Shown here in pieces: positions 25,570 to 35,465 of a stretch of DNA of 64,000 nucleotides; within the stretch, counting starts at the first letter, position 1, and each line of letters opens with the position of its first letter. Source of the DNA: Ruminiclostridium hungatei (GTDB taxonomy: Bacteria > Bacillota > Clostridia > Acetivibrionales > DSM-1351). A program made the position numbers and the translations under genes. The notes below the pieces were generated by a model. It saw only the letters and a list, made by a program, of their open reading frames with translations. It made no database searches and was not told the DNA's origin. Where the stretch lies: the NCBI RefSeq assembly GCF_002051585.1, contig NZ_MZGX01000003.1, positions 124,001 through 188,000 of the forward strand, written 5' to 3'.

Positions 25570-27090
25570 ATGAGCGAGTATATATTAGAAATGAAGAACA
25601 TCACCAAAGAGTTTCCGGGGGTTAAAGCACTGGACAATGTCACCTTCAATGTAAAAAAGGGTGAAATCCATGCCCTGTGCGGAGAAAACGGAGCCGGAAA
25701 ATCAACTCTTATGAAGGTTCTCAGCGGAGTATATCCCGCCGGCACTTACACAGGTGAAATTATACTAAAAGGAAGTACACAAAGCTATTCGGGTATAAAA
25801 GACAGCGAGAAGGCAGGCGTAGCTATTATTTATCAGGAACTTGCACTTGTAAAGCAGATGAGTGTGTGTGAAAACATATTTCTGGGTAATGAAAAAGTTA
25901 AAAAAAGCGGATTGATAGATTGGGACAAATCCTATGCGGAAACACAGAAAGTGCTCAAGGAAGTAAGGCTTAACATAAACCCCAACACAAAGGTTGTAAA
26001 TCTGGGAATAGGTCAGCAGCAACTGGTGGAAATAGCAAAAGCAATCGCAAAAAAAGCCGAAGTTCTTATCCTGGATGAACCTTCTGCTGCACTTACAGAG
26101 TCAGAAACGGAAAATCTGTTACAAATACTCAAGGAGTTGAAAGCCAAGGGTGTAACATGTATATATATTTCTCACAAGCTGAACGAAGTATTTGAAATTG
26201 CTGATAACATCACAATACTGCGGGACGGCAAAACCATCGGTACTGAGCCTGCCTGTGAGATGACCGAAAACAAGGTTATTTCAAAAATGGTGGGACGTGA
26301 GCTTACTCAGCGTTTCCCCCGAAAAGAGCACACTCCGGGTGAAGTGGTCCTGGAGATAAAAAATTGGAATGTTCAAAATCCTGACCTTCCTGAACTGAAA
26401 GTAATCCACAATGCAAATTTTGCAGTCCGCAAAGGTGAAATCCTCGGAATTGCGGGATTAATGGGTGCAGGAAGAACCGAGCTGGTCATGAGCATTTTTG
26501 GTGCCTACGGTGCCAATGTAAGCGGTGAAATCTACCTGGAAGGCAAGAAAGTATCCATAAAAAATCCCAAGCAGGCTATTGCTTCCGGGATAAGCTATGT
26601 GTCCGAAGACAGAAAGCGCTATGGTCTGGTACTTGGAATGGACATTAAAAACAATGTGACCCTTTCCAGCCTTGAATCCATCTCAAGGCTTTCCCTCATA
26701 AACGGAAATGAAGCCATAAAAGCTACAAATCAGTATGTCAGGGATTTGAGAGTCAAGACCCCCAGTATCGAGCAAAAAGTCACAAACTTAAGCGGCGGTA
26801 ACCAGCAAAAAGTGGTTCTTGCCAAATGGCTTATGACAAAACCCAAGATATTGATTATGGATGAGCCCACAAGAGGTATAGATGTAGGTGCCAAATTCGA
26901 AATATACAACATAATGAACAAATTGATAGACGAAGGTGTGTGTATCGTTATGATATCCTCCGAATTGCCCGAAATACTGGGAATGAGCGACAGAATCCTG
27001 GTTATGCACGAAGGCCGTCTCACCAGAGAGTTTAATTGGGAAGAGGCTACGCAGGAAAATATTTTAACATATGCAACCGGAGGAATGTAG
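25570..27090 (+). CDS. xylG: Xylose-type ABC transporter ATP-binding protein
   Basis: 506 residues with two ABC domains. The first has GENGAGKSTLMKVLSG and LILDEPSAALTESE. The second has the usual degenerate Walker A GLMGAGRTELV, intact signature LSGGNQQKVVLAKWL, and MDEPTRGIDVGAK. It powers import through XylH. The ATG at 25570 (MSEYILEMKN) follows GGAGG by 7 nt; an upstream in-frame start at 25531 lacks a site. Confidence 0.94.
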   Translation: MSEYILEMKNITKEFPGVKALDNVTFNVKKGEIHALCGENGAGKSTLMKVLSGVYPAGTYTGEIILKGSTQSYSGIKDSEKAGVAIIYQELALVKQMSVCENIFLGNEKVKKSGLIDWDKSYAETQKVLKEVRLNINPNTKVVNLGIGQQQLVEIAKAIAKKAEVLILDEPSAALTESETENLLQILKELKAKGVTCIYISHKLNEVFEIADNITILRDGKTIGTEPACEMTENKVISKMVGRELTQRFPRKEHTPGEVVLEIKNWNVQNPDLPELKVIHNANFAVRKGEILGIAGLMGAGRTELVMSIFGAYGANVSGEIYLEGKKVSIKNPKQAIASGISYVSEDRKRYGLVLGMDIKNNVTLSSLESISRLSLINGNEAIKATNQYVRDLRVKTPSIEQKVTNLSGGNQQKVVLAKWLMTKPKILIMDEPTRGIDVGAKFEIYNIMNKLIDEGVCIVMISSELPEILGMSDRILVMHEGRLTREFNWEEATQENILTYATGGM

Positions 27091-27149
27091 CATCAAAGTG
27101 TCTTTATATTACTATATACATCGCCTGCAGCGGCGAGACGGAGGTTATT

Positions 27150-28379
27150 ATGGGAAATGCAGAATTAAACGCCATTGCTAAAGATAATCAAACTGCATTA
27201 AAAGATTCTAAGTCTATTAAAAAAATACTATTGGGAACCCTTAAGGGGAATATGCGCCAATACACCATGATATTGGCTTTGCTGGTAATCTGGGCCTTCT
27301 TCACCATTGTCACCGACGGGATATTCATATCTTCCAGAAACCTGTCCAACTTGTTTTTGCAGTGTGCCGCAACGGCAATAGCTGCCTGTGGTATGGTTCT
27401 GGTCATGGTTGCAGGACACATTGACCTTTCTGTAGGCTCCTTCGTGGGACTCACAGGCGCGGTAGCCGCTCAGTTGATGGTAAAAGGCGGCTTCGGTACT
27501 ATTGAGACAATTGCCATAACACTTGCCATCGGTTTATTGCTGGGCCTTTTCCAGGGTTTTTGGATATCCTATGGTAAAGTACCTGCTTTTATTGTAACCC
27601 TTGCGGGATTTCTCGCCTTCAGAGGGGGCGTCATTGCAATAACAGGCGGAAACTCCATCGCCCCCATGAACGATTCCTTCAAAATAATTGGACAGGGCTA
27701 CCTGCCCAAGATAAATGCAAACCTTCCCTTCAATGATACAAGCGCTTTGGTTGGAGTCGCCTTTATAATCTGCTATCTGGTATTTGAGCTTGTAAAGAGA
27801 CATTCAAGAATAAAGTACGGCTTTGAGGTTCTGCCCGTTCCGCTTCTGATAGCAAAAATGGTGCTGTTCTCCACGATAATCGCACTTGGAATCGGTATTA
27901 TGGCCAGCTACATGGGTATCCCCTATGCCATTCTTCTCCTCATCGCAATCATAGTCATATTTACGGTTATAGCTGAGAAAACCACCTTCGGCAGACATGT
28001 GTATGCCATAGGCGGCAACAAGGAAGCTGCAAGATTGTCCGGTATCAATATCAACAGGGTTAACCTGGGTATCTTTGTATTGATGGGACTTCTTTCAACC
28101 ATAGCAGGTATCGTTTATACTGCAAGATTGAATGCGGCAACAGGCTCAGCGGGAACCAACATGGAAATGGACGCCATTGCTTCTGCAGTTATCGGCGGAA
28201 CAAGTACCCTGGGCGGAGCCGGAACCATCGCAGGCTGTATAATAGGAGCTCTGGTCATGGGCAGTCTTGATAACGGAATGAGCCTTATGAATGCCGACGT
28301 TGCTGCTCAATACGTGGTTAAGGGCTTGATCCTGCTTCTGGCAGTCTGGTTCGACATAAAATTCAGCAAGAGGGCATAA
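27150..28379 (+). CDS. xylH: Xylose-type ABC transporter permease
   Basis: 409 residues with about ten to twelve hydrophobic segments. VAGHIDLSVGSFVGLTGAVAA is the core permease signature, and YAIGGNKEAARLSGININRVN is the coupling loop. The length (about 400 residues) and late GGTSTLGGAGTIAGCIIGAL fit XylH and not the shorter RbsC. GGAGG lies 7 nt before the ATG. Last gene of xylFGH. Confidence 0.93.
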   Translation: MGNAELNAIAKDNQTALKDSKSIKKILLGTLKGNMRQYTMILALLVIWAFFTIVTDGIFISSRNLSNLFLQCAATAIAACGMVLVMVAGHIDLSVGSFVGLTGAVAAQLMVKGGFGTIETIAITLAIGLLLGLFQGFWISYGKVPAFIVTLAGFLAFRGGVIAITGGNSIAPMNDSFKIIGQGYLPKINANLPFNDTSALVGVAFIICYLVFELVKRHSRIKYGFEVLPVPLLIAKMVLFSTIIALGIGIMASYMGIPYAILLLIAIIVIFTVIAEKTTFGRHVYAIGGNKEAARLSGININRVNLGIFVLMGLLSTIAGIVYTARLNAATGSAGTNMEMDAIASAVIGGTSTLGGAGTIAGCIIGALVMGSLDNGMSLMNADVAAQYVVKGLILLLAVWFDIKFSKRA

Positions 28380-28447
28380 TCTTCATATTTTGAATATATG
28401 AATTTTCAGGCTGGTCAAAACTGTATTTTTTATTACAATTTATATTT

Positions 28448-28530
28448 GCACGGGTACGAATTACAGATGGAATACTTGGTCGAACTGCTTATTGAATTCC
28501 ATTCCTGTACTGTGTACCCGTGCTCTGTTT
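28448..28530 (+). terminator. Terminator after xylH (long hairpin)
   Basis: GCACGGGTAC (28448-28457) pairs with GTACCCGTGC (28514-28523). Inner pairing of ACAG and ATGGAAT with ATTCCAT and CTGT makes a long hairpin, followed by TCTGTTTTT. Confidence 0.75.
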
Positions 28531-28539
28531 TTATGGCCT

Positions 28540-28583
28540 GGGGCTGCTTTAGCTGATCTGTTCAAAAGCAGCTCCTTATTTTA
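28540..28583 (+). terminator. Second hairpin between xylH and glgB
   Basis: GGGGCTGCTTT (28540-28550) pairs with AAAGCAGCTCC (28565-28575), 11 bp with one G-T pair, then TTATTTTATT. It backs up the previous terminator and separates xylFGH from glgB. Confidence 0.65.
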
Positions 28584-28659
28584 TTGTTGTTTATTGAGAG
28601 AAAATAATATAGTATGGTAAATATAGGTTTAAAACAAATTTTTCAGCCGAGGTGGTTAA

Positions 28660-30921
28660 ATGAAAGTCCAGCCTAAGGATATTGCCGGCAGTATAGTAAC
28701 AGGTGATTGCAAAGACCCTCATGTTTTTCTCGGCATGCATGTTGTCAGCAGCAGAGGCCGGAAAAAAGACCTGGCCGTGAGAGCTTACCATCCCAATGCC
28801 AGACTTGTAGAGGTTCTGGACATTGCGGATAATACCTTTCATCCCATGGCTGCCAAATATCAGCCAGGTATTTATGAGGCAATTTTTCCTTCAAGAAAGG
28901 AACTTTTTGAATATAAGCTGAGAATAACGGACCAGTCGGGCAACAGCTATATAACTCATGATCCCTACAGCTTTTGGCCTGTTATTTCGGAATACGACAT
29001 ATTCCTCCATAGCCAGGGAAACCATCACAAAATATATGAAAAGCTTGGCGCCCATGTAATGACTATAAACAATGTAACAGGCACACTGTTTTCCGTTTGG
29101 GCACCCTGTGCCGAAAGGGTCAGTGTGGTGGGGAATTTCAACCAGTGGGATGGCCGGAGACATCAAATGCGGCAACTGGGTGCTTCCGGAATATGGGAGC
29201 TCTTTATTCCCCTTGTTGCTGCCGGAGACCTTTACAAATTTGAAATAAAGACCCCAGGCGGGCAGCTTGCCGAGAAGGCCGACCCCTATGCCTATTACGC
29301 GGAGAAGCGACCTGCCAGGGCATCCATAGTGCACTCCCTTGATTTGTATGAATGGAACGACAGGGATTGGCTTGAGAAAAGAGCTGCTACAGACGTCTTT
29401 ACTGCACCTGTATCAATATATGAACTGCATCTCGGAACCTGGTCCACCCTGCCCCAACCGGATCAAGACGGGGATTTGTATCTCAATTACAGAACTATTG
29501 CCGACAGGTTGGTGCCCTATATTAAACACATGGGTTATACACATATAGAACTTCTGCCTGTAACCGAACACCCCTACGACGGTTCCTGGGGGTATCAGGT
29601 CACGGGATATTTTGCAGTGACCAGCAGATATGGAACTCCCGAAGATTTTATGTATCTTGTGGATTTATGCCATCAGAACGGAATCGGAGTAATACTTGAC
29701 TGGGTACCGGCGCACTTTCCCAGAGATACCCACGGTTTGGCCCGTTTTGACGGCACTGCGCTGTATGAGCATACCGACCCGCGGCAGGGAGAACATCCTG
29801 AATGGGGAACCTTGATATTCAACCACGGCAGAAATGAAGTCAGGAATTTTCTCATATCCAATGCAGTATTCTGGTTTGAGAAATATCACATTGACGGGCT
29901 GCGGGTGGATGCGGTAGCTTCCATGATATATCTGGACTATGCCAAAAAACCGGGAGAATGGATTCCAAACAAATATGGCGGAAATATGAATCTGGAGGCT
30001 GTGGATTTCCTGAAGCAATTGAATACCACGGTTTTTGGCTACTTCAAGGGTATAATGATGATTGCGGAGGAATCAGCCTCATGGCCTATGATTACAAAGC
30101 CGCCCTATGAGGGCGGACTGGGCTTTACCTTCAAGTGGAACATGGGCTGGATGAATGATTTTCTCAAATATGTCAGCATGGACCCCATATATAGAAAATA
30201 TCATCACAATCTCATAACCTTTTCACTTATGTATGCTTTCAGCGAAAACTTTGTCCTTGTGCTCTCGCATGACGAGGTGGTACACGGAAAATGCTCCATG
30301 CTGAATAAAATGCCGGGTGATTACTGGCAGAAATTTGCAGGCCTGAGAGTGACCTATGGCTACACCTACGGACATCCCGGCAAAAAATTGCTTTTTATGG
30401 GCAGTGAATTCGGACAGTTTATTGAATGGGACGACAAAAAAGGTCTGGACTGGCATCTTCTGGACTATGAAATGCATAAAAAAATGCAGACCTTCGTCCG
30501 GGATCTTAACAGCCTGTATAACAGCCATCCGGCATTATATCAGGTGGATTTCAGTTATGACGGCTTTGAATGGATAGACTGCAACGACAATGACCACAGT
30601 GTTGTAGCTTTTTTAAGAAAAGGCCGGAATTACCGTGATATGCTTGTTTTCATCTGCAACTTTACACCTGCGGTTAATGATAACTACTGTATCGGAGCCC
30701 CCTATGAGCTTGAATATGAGCTGATTTTAAACAGTAATTCTGAAAAATACGGAGGCTATGAACCCGATTGCCAGGGAGTCCTATACAAGACAGAGCCCGA
30801 GCCGTTACACGGCAGACCCTTCAGTCTAAGGCTCACATTGCCCCCGCTCAGTGTGCTGGTTTTCAAGCCCCTTTTTGAAGCTGAGGAGACTTCTGCTGTC
30901 ACTGCTTCACCTGATGAATAA
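28660..30921 (+). CDS. glgB: 1,4-alpha-glucan branching enzyme
   Basis: 753 residues, a full-length GH13 branching enzyme that makes alpha-1,6 branches in glycogen. N-terminal CBM48-type modules (GTLFSVWAPCAERVSVVGNFNQWDG) come first. The catalytic barrel has DWVPAHFP, GLRVDAVASMI with the nucleophile Asp, IAEESASWP with the acid/base Glu, and VLSHDEVVHGK. A C-terminal beta domain follows. No other glg gene is adjacent, which is unusual since glgB is often clustered with glgC, glgD and glgA. Confidence 0.96.
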   Translation: MKVQPKDIAGSIVTGDCKDPHVFLGMHVVSSRGRKKDLAVRAYHPNARLVEVLDIADNTFHPMAAKYQPGIYEAIFPSRKELFEYKLRITDQSGNSYITHDPYSFWPVISEYDIFLHSQGNHHKIYEKLGAHVMTINNVTGTLFSVWAPCAERVSVVGNFNQWDGRRHQMRQLGASGIWELFIPLVAAGDLYKFEIKTPGGQLAEKADPYAYYAEKRPARASIVHSLDLYEWNDRDWLEKRAATDVFTAPVSIYELHLGTWSTLPQPDQDGDLYLNYRTIADRLVPYIKHMGYTHIELLPVTEHPYDGSWGYQVTGYFAVTSRYGTPEDFMYLVDLCHQNGIGVILDWVPAHFPRDTHGLARFDGTALYEHTDPRQGEHPEWGTLIFNHGRNEVRNFLISNAVFWFEKYHIDGLRVDAVASMIYLDYAKKPGEWIPNKYGGNMNLEAVDFLKQLNTTVFGYFKGIMMIAEESASWPMITKPPYEGGLGFTFKWNMGWMNDFLKYVSMDPIYRKYHHNLITFSLMYAFSENFVLVLSHDEVVHGKCSMLNKMPGDYWQKFAGLRVTYGYTYGHPGKKLLFMGSEFGQFIEWDDKKGLDWHLLDYEMHKKMQTFVRDLNSLYNSHPALYQVDFSYDGFEWIDCNDNDHSVVAFLRKGRNYRDMLVFICNFTPAVNDNYCIGAPYELEYELILNSNSEKYGGYEPDCQGVLYKTEPEPLHGRPFSLRLTLPPLSVLVFKPLFEAEETSAVTASPDE

Positions 30922-30933
30922 CGTATTTCTGAC

Positions 30934-30966
30934 GGTTCGCTGCCCATTTGATTCCGGCAGCGAACC
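30934..30966. terminator. Hairpin between convergent glgB and cobD
   Basis: Perfect 11-bp stem GGTTCGCTGCC (30934-30944) and GGCAGCGAACC (30956-30966) with an 11-nt loop. It lacks a U-tract on either strand, so termination strength is uncertain. Confidence 0.5.
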
Positions 30967-30981
30967 AGCCCGGAAGTATTC

Positions 30982-32058
30982 CTATTTTCCCCTTGCTGCT
31001 TCCAGCTCCTGTAGGCAGCCTATCAGGTATTGGTTGTCCTGTTCCAGTTTCACGGCAACCCTTATATATTTTTCGTCAAGACCTGCGTAATTATTGCAGG
31101 AACGTGCCAGTATACCGTATTTTAAAAGCTCTTTGTGGAGATTTCTGTTTTCAGTCTTAAAAAGTATATAATTGGCGGCCGAGTCAAAGACCTTATAGCC
31201 CAGCTTGTCCAATTCCTGTAAAAGATACTCTCTGTTCCGCCTGACAAGCTTTTTTGTCCTGCTTATGTAAGCATGTTCATCCAGAGCAGCAACTCCGCAT
31301 ATCTGCGCCACCGCAGACACCCCCCAGGGCTGCCCTGATATTTTTAGCCGCTCCAGCAATTCTTTGCAGGAGCACAGGGCATAACCAAGCCGGATTCCGG
31401 CCATTGCATATATTTTTGTAAAAGCCTTCAGAACTATTACATTTTCAAAAGATTCCAGACAATCCGACACACTGTACTTATGCGGGTCATCCAGAAAATC
31501 CATGAAACACTCATCCACCACCAGTGTGCAATTATTATCCCTGCACCTGCCGGCAAGTTCCAGCACTGTTTCCTTTTCGGTAAGCTTGCCTGTGGGATTA
31601 TTGGGATTGCAAAGAAAAACAAGCCTTATGTCCGGAGTCAAGGCTTTCAGTATGTCCCTGCCCACAAGGAAATTCCTGGCTTCTGACAGATAATGGTATT
31701 TTATCCCGCCTCCCTCCAGCCTGACAGCCTCCTCATATTCGGAAAAAGAGGGAGCTGTAACCAGGGTGTTACCCGGCTTGAGGGCCCCTGCAATTCTGTA
31801 TATTATATCGGCCGCTCCATTTCCGCAAATGATGTAGTCTTGGGGTACGTTTTCGTGCAGGGCTATTTTTTCCGCAAGTTCTCTGCAAACAGGGTCGGGA
31901 TAGTTGCTGAACTGCCCGATATTTTCGAAAATGGCTTTTTTCACTCCCTCCGGCAGTCCAAGGGGGTTTATATTGGCTGAAAAGTCAATCAGCCTTCTGT
32001 TGTGACCTATGTCATATTTGCTGTATATATCTCCGCCATGAACCGTTCTCACCATCAT
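30982..32058 (-). CDS. cobD: L-threonine-O-3-phosphate decarboxylase
   Basis: 358 residues, a PLP-dependent class I/II aminotransferase fold. It makes (R)-1-amino-2-propanol phosphate, the linker of the B12 nucleotide loop. Seen: HGGDIYSKYDIG and DFSANINPLGLPEGVK at the N-terminus, CNPNNPTGKL, and VVDECFMDFL before VIVLKAFTKIYAMAGIRLGY, which carries the PLP-binding Lys. The name CobD follows Salmonella usage. It is the last gene of the B12 operon. Confidence 0.93.
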   Translation of the reverse strand: MMVRTVHGGDIYSKYDIGHNRRLIDFSANINPLGLPEGVKKAIFENIGQFSNYPDPVCRELAEKIALHENVPQDYIICGNGAADIIYRIAGALKPGNTLVTAPSFSEYEEAVRLEGGGIKYHYLSEARNFLVGRDILKALTPDIRLVFLCNPNNPTGKLTEKETVLELAGRCRDNNCTLVVDECFMDFLDDPHKYSVSDCLESFENVIVLKAFTKIYAMAGIRLGYALCSCKELLERLKISGQPWGVSAVAQICGVAALDEHAYISRTKKLVRRNREYLLQELDKLGYKVFDSAANYILFKTENRNLHKELLKYGILARSCNNYAGLDEKYIRVAVKLEQDNQYLIGCLQELEAARGK

Positions 32059-32157
32059 GCCTCCCGTTGTGTCTGCCTGCTGCGCTTGCCTGCTGTGCCT
32101 GCTTCCCGCTCATACTGTCAAACGTACCCTGCAATGAAGTACCATATAAACCCTTTT

Positions 32158-33120
32158 CTAGAATGATATAATTATCAGCCTTGAGGCACACAAGACCATT
32201 AACGCTATCACAGCAGTTGTGTACATGAGCCTTGCGGCAGCCGGTATATCCTCTATTTGAATATTTCTTATGCCATCCCCGATGTACGGCTTTTTTACAA
32301 GCCTTCCAAAATAATAGGCATCTCCTGCCAACTGCACATTCAGGGCACCTGCACACACAGCCTCTGTCCTTGCGCTGTTGGGACTGGAATGGTTCCGTTT
32401 GTCCCTCCGGTAAATCCTTACGGCATTTTTCCAGTCCAGCCGGCATATAAAGCTTGCCATTATCATGGCGTAAGCCGAAAGGACAGCAGGAATGAAGTTA
32501 AGAATGTCGTCCAGCCGGGCCGCAAATTTGCCGAAATACAAATATTTTTCATTCTTGTATCCAATCATTGAGTCCAGGGTATTTACCGCCTTATACAGAA
32601 AGCCTGCCGGGGCCCCTCCTATAATCATGAATATCAGAGGAGCTATGACTCCATCCGTTGTATTTTCTGCTACGGTTTCCACAGCGGCCTTTGTAATACC
32701 TTCTTCGGTGAGATCTTTAGTATCACGCCCCACTATCCACGACAGGTATTTCCTGGCATTGGTCAAATCCCCGTTTCTCAGAGGGGTATATACCTTCATG
32801 CTTTCTGTTTTTAACGACTTTGCAGCCAGTATCTGATAACAGAATATTGATGAAATTGAAAGCTCAAGGACTTTATTTATGTTTTCTGCGGCAGCCAGTA
32901 TAAAAAAGGGCCCCGCAAAGGCTATGCCTGTCATGATTATACTCAGTATCATACCTCCCGCAAATTCCCCTGTGGGGTTTTTGGGCAGCAGCCTTCTTAA
33001 CAGTCCTTCACCTTTTGCTATCCCCCAGCCCATCAGCCTTACCGGATGTGGCAGCCATAGCGGATCTCCCAAAATTAAATCCAATATAAAGCCAATAACT
33101 ACTGATATTAATATATCCAT
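32158..33120 (-). CDS. cbiB: Adenosylcobinamide-phosphate synthase
   Basis: 320 residues, a membrane protein with several hydrophobic segments. The N-terminus GFILDLILGDPLWLPHPVRLMGW is characteristic, as are VAENTTDGVIAPLIFMIIGG and VNTLDSMIGYKNEKY. It joins aminopropanol phosphate to adenosylcobyrate. It fits functionally next to cobD, which makes that substrate. Confidence 0.94.
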   Translation of the reverse strand: MDILISVVIGFILDLILGDPLWLPHPVRLMGWGIAKGEGLLRRLLPKNPTGEFAGGMILSIIMTGIAFAGPFFILAAAENINKVLELSISSIFCYQILAAKSLKTESMKVYTPLRNGDLTNARKYLSWIVGRDTKDLTEEGITKAAVETVAENTTDGVIAPLIFMIIGGAPAGFLYKAVNTLDSMIGYKNEKYLYFGKFAARLDDILNFIPAVLSAYAMIMASFICRLDWKNAVRIYRRDKRNHSSPNSARTEAVCAGALNVQLAGDAYYFGRLVKKPYIGDGIRNIQIEDIPAAARLMYTTAVIALMVLCASRLIIISF

Positions 33121-33143
33121 TAAAAGTACTCCTGCCTGCCGCG

Positions 33144-33758
33144 TCAGGCCATGTACAAAAGTGCATTTACAATGGCGGCGGCAACATTGCTGCCTCCCTT
33201 CCTGCCCTTTGCAACAATAAACGGTATATCCAGCTTCATAATCATGTCTTTTGACTCGGTTACATTGACAAAGCCTACCGGAACCCCGATTATAAGCCCC
33301 GGTGAAATACAGCCTTGCTTTATGAGCCTCTCCAGCTCCAGCAAGGCAGTCGGTGCATTGCCGACAGCAAATATGACAGGCTCTTTGATTAAAGACGCTT
33401 TCCTCATTGATACCGCAGCCCTGGTAATCCCTTCTTCCGCAGCCTTTTCCGCCACGTCTGCATCTGCCATGAAACAGTGTATTTCACAGCCCTGTTTTTT
33501 CAGTGCCGCTTTGTTAATCCCCGCCATAGCCATCTGCGTATCGGTGACAATGCAGGCTCCGCCTCTGATACAGGTTAATGCACGGGTTATTGCATCCTCT
33601 GAAAAACAAAGGTTATCAGCATAATCAAAATCCGCAGTCGTGTGTATGACCCTCTTTATGACCGGTTCCTGCAGCTTGTCAAAAGGTCTGCCCCCAAGCT
33701 CCCGGCCAATTATTTCAAAGCTCTTTGCTTCAATATCGCTAGGTTTCATTATATGCAT
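33144..33758 (-). CDS. cbiC: Precorrin-8X / cobalt-precorrin-8 methylmutase
   Basis: 204 residues from the preferred start. It shifts the C11 methyl to C12 to give cobyrinic acid. Family stretches include SDIEAKSFEIIGRELG, VIKRVIHTTADFDYADNL with the catalytic His, and PGLIIGVPVGFVNVTESK. Start choice: known CbiC proteins begin just before the SFEIIG region, so I took the ATG at 33758. An in-frame ATG at 33848 overlaps the cbiP stop (TAATG) and would add 30 residues. Confidence 0.9.
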   Translation of the reverse strand: MHIMKPSDIEAKSFEIIGRELGGRPFDKLQEPVIKRVIHTTADFDYADNLCFSEDAITRALTCIRGGACIVTDTQMAMAGINKAALKKQGCEIHCFMADADVAEKAAEEGITRAAVSMRKASLIKEPVIFAVGNAPTALLELERLIKQGCISPGLIIGVPVGFVNVTESKDMIMKLDIPFIVAKGRKGGSNVAAAIVNALLYMA

Positions 33759-33847
33759 ATAAATTGTGTACCCTTCCGGCTCAATTGTATAATTTATCAG
33801 ATACATGTACAATCCTGAGCCGGGAGTAGCACATGTCTTCATAACCA

Positions 33848-35398
33848 TTAAATATTTATTCCTTCTTCAATAATCCTATAAATAAATTCCATATCCAATG
33901 ACTGCCGCAAGGCATCTGCAAGGAGGTCATACTGCCTTTCCTTGTATTCCTTGAGCTTAAAGGCTGTATCTTTGTAATAGTGAAGCCCCTTTCTGTTCAT
34001 AAGGGCTTGAGCTATCTCAAAAAGCACCTCTTCACTGTCGAAAATCCCATGTACATATGTCCCATAAATATTGCCGCTGCACATTCCATCGGATTTTTCC
34101 GGACAATTGCCCCCCTTAAGGGTTGAAAGGCTTGTTTCTCCCGATACCCCTTCGCTGTTATGAATCAAAGTATTCCGGTTCCTAATGGGCAGGGTCTGAC
34201 CCATATGTATTTCATAGCCTTCGAAGCTTTTACCGCTCAGTCCTTTAAATATACCTCCCACATCTGAGAAGGTTCCGTTCACCCTGGTTCTGGTCTTTTC
34301 CTTTTCAAATACGGTTTCAGCTTTAAGCAGGCCCATTCCCCGGATATGCCCTCCCTGTTCCACACAGAAAGGGTCTGATATGACCTCACACAGCATTTGA
34401 TAGCCTCCGCAGATACCGATTACAGGTTTGTCCTGGGCTGCATGCTTCAGAATCCCCGCCTCAAGACCATTTTCTCTCATCCACTTAAGATCGGCTATTG
34501 TATTCTTGCTTCCCGGAATTATTATAAGATCCGGAGCGCCCAGTTCTCCCACACGCTCCACATATCTGATGCCTGCACCTTCAATGTGCTCCAGTACATT
34601 GAAATCAGTAAAATTTGCAATCCTGGGAAGGTGGATTACTGCAATATCTATCAGCACGGCAGCCCTTCTCCTTTTAAATCTGTCGCTGAGGCTGTCCTCA
34701 TCCTCCAAATCCACAGACAGGTATGGGACTACTCCGGCCACAGGAATATGTATAAGCTCCTCCAGCATGTGAAGTCCAGGCTTGAGAATCTCCACATCCC
34801 CTCTGAACTTGTTTATTATGGTACCTTTTATGTATTTCCTTTCAACTTCATCCAGAAGCATGACCGTCCCAAACAGGGAAGCAAACACCCCTCCCCTGTC
34901 AATATCCCCTGCAAGCAGCACCGGAGCTTTTACCATCTGAGCCAGTCCCATATTCACAATATCCATCTGTTTCAGATTTATCTCGGCGGGACTCCCTGCC
35001 CCTTCTATTACAATTATATCATTTTCTTCCGAAAGACTTTCATATGCGTTCAGAATCTCCGGTATCAGCGCCTGCTTGTATTTAAAATATTCTGAGGCTG
35101 TCAGGTTTCCTATGGGACTGCCTCCCACTATAACCTGGGAGCCTTTGTCACTGGTAGGCTTCAGTAAGATAGGATTCATTCTTATATCAGGAGCCTTTTT
35201 GGCCGCTTCTGCCTGTACCACCTGTGCCCTGCCCATCTCATGGCCATCGGCGGTTATGAAGGAATTCAGTGCCATATTTTGAGACTTAAAGGGAGCCACA
35301 CTATAGCCGTCCTGTGCGAATATGCGGCACAGACCGGCTGCCAGCAAGCTTTTCCCCGCATTTGACATGGTTCCCTGAATCATTAATGACTTTGCCAT
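33848..35398 (-). CDS. cbiP: Cobyric acid synthase
   Basis: 516 residues (CbiP/CobQ). It amidates the b, d, e and g side chains. The N-terminal DethioBiotin-synthetase-like domain has [20 protein letters not shown] (P-loop) and [14 protein letters not shown]. The C-terminal class I glutaminase domain has [15 protein letters not shown] with the catalytic Cys and a late GTYVHGIFD His. The ATG at 35398 is preceded by AGGGA; an upstream start at 35428 has no good site. Confidence 0.95.
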   Translation of the reverse strand: MAKSLMIQGTMSNAGKSLLAAGLCRIFAQDGYSVAPFKSQNMALNSFITADGHEMGRAQVVQAEAAKKAPDIRMNPILLKPTSDKGSQVIVGGSPIGNLTASEYFKYKQALIPEILNAYESLSEENDIIVIEGAGSPAEINLKQMDIVNMGLAQMVKAPVLLAGDIDRGGVFASLFGTVMLLDEVERKYIKGTIINKFRGDVEILKPGLHMLEELIHIPVAGVVPYLSVDLEDEDSLSDRFKRRRAAVLIDIAVIHLPRIANFTDFNVLEHIEGAGIRYVERVGELGAPDLIIIPGSKNTIADLKWMRENGLEAGILKHAAQDKPVIGICGGYQMLCEVISDPFCVEQGGHIRGMGLLKAETVFEKEKTRTRVNGTFSDVGGIFKGLSGKSFEGYEIHMGQTLPIRNRNTLIHNSEGVSGETSLSTLKGGNCPEKSDGMCSGNIYGTYVHGIFDSEEVLFEIAQALMNRKGLHYYKDTAFKLKEYKERQYDLLADALRQSLDMEFIYRIIEEGINI

Positions 35399-35465
35399 AT
35401 GAATATTCCCTGTATACCTTTCTCTCAAAAGTTATTCCAGCCTTTATACCGTCTGGAATCCCTTA

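Noticed and set aside
32080-32110. Short tandem repeat of CTGCCTG-like units
   Set aside because: Only a few imperfect units between cbiB and cobD; probably low-complexity spacer.
34397-35095. 232-residue plus-strand reading frame
   Set aside because: Antisense to cbiP, whose P-loop and glutaminase motifs are certain.
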